This document shows, in pieces, positions 61,240 through 64,000 of a stretch of DNA of 64,000 bases (positions are counted from its first letter, which is position 1; each line of letters starts with the position of its first letter). The translations under genes and the position numbers were made by a program. Origin of the DNA: Fulvimarina sp039652615. GTDB taxonomy: Bacteria > Pseudomonadota > Alphaproteobacteria > Rhizobiales > Rhizobiaceae. The notes under the pieces were generated by a model. It did not search any database, was not told where the DNA came from, and saw only the letters and a program-made list of their open reading frames with translations. The DNA lies in contig NZ_JBDJAC010000006.1 of NCBI RefSeq assembly GCF_039652615.1, positions 62,001 through 126,000 of the forward strand, written 5' to 3'.

Positions 61240-62232
61240 TTGCATCGCCTGAAGGCAATGGCCCTCGCGGCGGCAACGCTCGTCTCGGCGTGCAAAATAG
61301 CGTTGGCCGAGGATGAGGGATTGGGTGTCCCGCTCGATTGCGAGCCGGGCGTGACCTGCTTTTTCCAGCAATATGCCGATATGCAGAATGGCAAGGGCGT
61401 GGTCGATCCGTTTTGCGGCAAGGCCGCCTATGAGGGACACCGCGGGTCGGATATCCGCGTGCCCTCGATGCCTGATATCGAAAAATCCGTGCCGGTGCTT
61501 GCGGTCGCCGATGGGATCGTGCGCGCGATCAGGGACGGGGAAGAGGATCATCCCGTTCGCAAGAAGTCCGAATGGCCGCGCTTCAAGGACAAGCATTGTG
61601 GCAATGGCGCAATCATCGACCACAATGGCGGGCTCCAGTCGCAATACTGCCACCTGCGCAAGGGGTCGATGCGGGTCAGACGTGGCGACCACGTCGAAAA
61701 GGGCGAGGCGATCGGGCAGGTCGGCTCGTCGGGCATGGCCGCCTTTCCCCATCTCCACATCTCGATCCGAAAGGATGGCGAGACGATCGAGCCCTTTACG
61801 GGGAAGCCGGTGGGTTCCGGTTGCCTGAAAAGCGGTGGCGATCCGCTGTGGTCGAAGGCCGCGCTCGATTTCTTCGACAAGGCGAGCACCCATGTGATGG
61901 CGCTCGGAATGGCCGGGCGCCCGCCCGACTACGACAAGCTGATGCCCGAAGGGCCGCCGCCCGACCTCAAGGCGGGCGATCGTGCGACCGTCGGCTGGGG
62001 CTGGTTCCTCAACCTTGAAAAGGGCGACCGCCTCCATTTCAAGATCACGGCGCCGGACGGTTCGACCTATACCGAGACCGAGACGAAGCCGCTCGGCCGC
62101 CACAAGGCCGCCTATATGCAGTTCGCCGGTCGCGGCAGGTCGCCCGCCAAGGGCGACTGGACGCTTCAGATCACGCTGAAACGAGACGGCGCGGTGGTGG
62201 AAACGCGAACGAAAACCGTCACGGTACGGTGA
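61240..62232 (+). CDS. Exported M23-family metallopeptidase
   Basis: 330 residues. A signal peptide (MHRLKAMALAAATLVSA, cleavage near residue 23) is followed by the M23 (LytM) fold: first zinc ligands in GHRGSDIRV (HxxxD) and the HxH in FPHLHISIR. The C-terminal about 110 residues form an additional beta-rich domain (AGDRATVGWGWFLNLEKGDRLHFKI). It probably cuts peptidoglycan cross-links in the periplasm. The TTG start at 61240 is decided by GGGAGGA 7 nt upstream and by the signal peptide. Confidence 0.87.
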   Translation: MHRLKAMALAAATLVSACKIALAEDEGLGVPLDCEPGVTCFFQQYADMQNGKGVVDPFCGKAAYEGHRGSDIRVPSMPDIEKSVPVLAVADGIVRAIRDGEEDHPVRKKSEWPRFKDKHCGNGAIIDHNGGLQSQYCHLRKGSMRVRRGDHVEKGEAIGQVGSSGMAAFPHLHISIRKDGETIEPFTGKPVGSGCLKSGGDPLWSKAALDFFDKASTHVMALGMAGRPPDYDKLMPEGPPPDLKAGDRATVGWGWFLNLEKGDRLHFKITAPDGSTYTETETKPLGRHKAAYMQFAGRGRSPAKGDWTLQITLKRDGAVVETRTKTVTVR

Positions 62233-62240
62233 TCTGAAAA

Positions 62241-62269
62241 CGGCGCCGGACTTTACCAGTCCGGCGCCG
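62241..62269. terminator. Terminator between M23 peptidase gene and glcB
   Basis: A perfect 12-bp stem (CGGCGCCGGACT at 62241-62252, AGTCCGGCGCCG at 62258-62269) with a 5-nt loop. AAAA at 62237-62240 gives a T-run on the - strand, so it mainly terminates glcB. It may also stop the converging peptidase gene. Confidence 0.8.
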
Positions 62270-62294
62270 CAAAGACTGTCAAATGCCTTTGGAC

Positions 62295-64000
62295 TCAGGC
62301 GGCCTTTTCGGCCTTCTTCTCCAAACGGCGGGCGTGCAGAACCGGCTCGGTATAGCCCGAAGGCTGGACGCGGCCCTTGAAGACGAGGTCGCAGGCCGCC
62401 TTGAAGGCGATCGACTCATCGAAGCGGCCGTCCATTTTTTCGTAGTTCGAATCGCCGGCGTTCTGCTCGTCGACCTTCTTGGCCATCTCCTTCATCGCAG
62501 CCATCACCTCGTCTTCCGAGACGACGCCGTTATGGAGCCAGTTGGCGATGTGCTGGGAGGAAATGCGGCAGGTCGCGCGGTCCTCCATCAGGCCGACATC
62601 GTTGATGTCCGGCACGGTGGAGCAGCCGACGCCCTGATCGACCCAGCGCACGACATAGCCGAGAATGCCCTGCGCATTGTTGCGCAGCTCGTCCTTGATC
62701 TGCTGCTCCGGCCAGTTGGCGCGGTTGGCGAGCGGAATCGTCAACAGGTCGTAGAGGATGGCGCGGCGGCCCTTTGCGGCGATCGCCTCCTGCCATGCGA
62801 GAACGTCGACCCGGTGATAGTGGGTCGCGTGGAGCGTTGCCGCGGTCGGCGAGGGCACCCAGGCGCAGTTCGCGCCGGCCTGGGGATGGCCGACCTTCTG
62901 GTTCAGCATGTCGTTCATCTTGGCGGGCGCGGCCCACATGCCCTTGCCGATCTGCGCCTTGCCGCGGAACCCGCAGGCAAGACCCACATCCACGTTCCAG
63001 TCCTCGTAGGCCTTGATCCAGGTGCGGTCCTTCATCACGGTCTTGCGGACCATGGGGCCGGCTTCCATGGAGGTATGGATCTCGTCGCCCGTGCGATCGA
63101 GGAAGCCGGTATTGATGAAGAACACCCGGTGACGGGCGGCGCGGATGCATTCCTTGAGATTGACGGTCGTGCGCCGCTCCTCGTCCATGATGCCGATCTT
63201 CACCGTGTTCGGATCGAGGCCGAGAGCCTGCTCGACCCGTGTGAAGATCTCGTCGGTGAAGGCGACCTCGTCGGGTCCGTGCATCTTCGGCTTGACGATA
63301 TAGACCGAGCGGGCGCGCGAATTGCGCATGCCGCCCATTTTCTTCAGGTCGTGAATCGCGATCATCGTCGTGATCATCGCGTCCATCAGGCCTTCGGGCG
63401 CCTCGGAGCCATCCTTGAGGCGGATCGCCGGATTGGTCATCAGGTGGCCGACATTGCGCACGAGCAGCAGCGCCCGCCCGGGAACGGCGATCGTGGAGCC
63501 ATCCGGCGTGGTGTACTGGCGATCTGGATTGAGCGCGCGGGTCACCGTCTTGCCGCCCTTGTCGAAGCTCTCCGTGAGATCGCCCTTCATGAGGCCAAGC
63601 CAGTTGCGGTAGACCAGCGTCTTGTCCTCGGCGTCGACGGCCGCAACCGAATCCTCGCAATCGCAGATCGCCGTCACGGCCGATTCGAGCAGAACGTCGG
63701 CGACATTGCCCCGGTCGTTCTTACCGACCATGTGCGTGGCATCGATCTTGATCTCGACGTGCAGGCCGTTGTGCTTGAGGAGGATGGCGGACGGCTTTTC
63801 CGCATCGCCGGAATAGCCGACGAAGGCGAGCGGGTTCTTCAACCGCGCCGTCTTGCCGTCGCCGAACTTGGCGATCAGCGTGCCGTCGGAAACGGTGTAT
63901 TGCTCGACGTCGATGTGCGAGATGCGGTCAAGCGGCGCGACATTGTCGAGGAAGCTCTTGGCCCAGGTGACGACGCGGGCCCCGCGTGCACGGTCGTAGC
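62295..64000 (-). CDS. glcB: Malate synthase G, 5' end cut by window edge
   Basis: 568 codons are visible; about 155 N-terminal residues of the roughly 720-residue enzyme lie beyond 64000. The segments FVGYSGDAEKPSAILLKHNG, ICDCEDSVAAVDAEDK (metal/substrate acidic residues), GFLDRTGDEIHTSMEAG and MEDRATCRISSQHIANWL (catalytic Asp region) are all present. It condenses glyoxylate with acetyl-CoA to malate, the second half of the glyoxylate shunt. An isocitrate lyase gene is not in the window. Confidence 0.95.
   Translation of the reverse strand, partial: YDRARGARVVTWAKSFLDNVAPLDRISHIDVEQYTVSDGTLIAKFGDGKTARLKNPLAFVGYSGDAEKPSAILLKHNGLHVEIKIDATHMVGKNDRGNVADVLLESAVTAICDCEDSVAAVDAEDKTLVYRNWLGLMKGDLTESFDKGGKTVTRALNPDRQYTTPDGSTIAVPGRALLLVRNVGHLMTNPAIRLKDGSEAPEGLMDAMITTMIAIHDLKKMGGMRNSRARSVYIVKPKMHGPDEVAFTDEIFTRVEQALGLDPNTVKIGIMDEERRTTVNLKECIRAARHRVFFINTGFLDRTGDEIHTSMEAGPMVRKTVMKDRTWIKAYEDWNVDVGLACGFRGKAQIGKGMWAAPAKMNDMLNQKVGHPQAGANCAWVPSPTAATLHATHYHRVDVLAWQEAIAAKGRRAILYDLLTIPLANRANWPEQQIKDELRNNAQGILGYVVRWVDQGVGCSTVPDINDVGLMEDRATCRISSQHIANWLHNGVVSEDEVMAAMKEMAKKVDEQNAGDSNYEKMDGRFDESIAFKAACDLVFKGRVQPSGYTEPVLHARRLEKKAEKAA

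Overview
The window is high-GC DNA from an alphaproteobacterium, most likely of the order Hyphomicrobiales (Rhizobiales). The evidence is the bcsA-bcsB-bcsZ-TPR-bcsN cellulose operon, the glgP-glgC-glgA-pgm cluster, a tamB-tamA pair, a coxS-L-M molybdenum hydroxylase cluster and several large sensor kinases. Genus cannot be fixed from sequence alone. No rRNA, tRNA or CRISPR array was seen.

Positions 1-22861: a cellulose and cyclic-di-GMP region bracketed by IS6-type sequences. The window opens on the last 33 codons and right terminal repeat of an IS6-family transposase. Then come a receiver/degenerate GGDEF/PilZ protein, an Hpt phosphotransfer protein and a diguanylate cyclase response regulator (+ strand). 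The overlapping cellulose operon bcsA-bcsB-bcsZ-TPR-bcsN follows on the - strand, then a CheY-like regulator, two large divergent histidine kinases, a wrecked HD-GYP phosphodiesterase gene and a tandem-PilZ protein. A second, broken IS6-type element of opposite orientation follows. It carries a fragment of one IS3-family element and an intact copy of a related one, which has a textbook -1 frameshift site. The genes suggest phosphorelay-controlled c-di-GMP synthesis acting on the PilZ domain of BcsA.

Positions 23225-32186: a surface-polysaccharide cassette. It holds rfbF (CDP-glucose formation), two SDR enzymes, an RfbC-like epimerase, a 1226-residue protein with about 16 copies of a 38-residue repeat ahead of an RgpF glycan domain, an unrecognised protein, and a methyltransferase that starts with one copy of the same repeat. 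The part from about 27 kb to 32.2 kb is visibly more AT-rich than the rest. It is followed by an orphan DUF2793/S74 tail-fibre-like gene and an LhgO-like FAD oxidoreductase.

Positions 35178-46775: central carbon storage and housekeeping, all on the - strand. Genes are pgi, glgP, glgC, glgA and pgm (glycogen, with no glgB between glgP and glgC), an aldehyde dehydrogenase, a 71-residue small protein and a Tat-exported intradiol-dioxygenase-like protein.

Positions 46928-64000: envelope biogenesis (tamA-tamB, TamB carrying about nine 303-bp internal repeats), a form II coxS-coxL-coxM operon ending in a strong bidirectional terminator, leuB, an exported M23-type peptidase, and malate synthase G running off the right edge.
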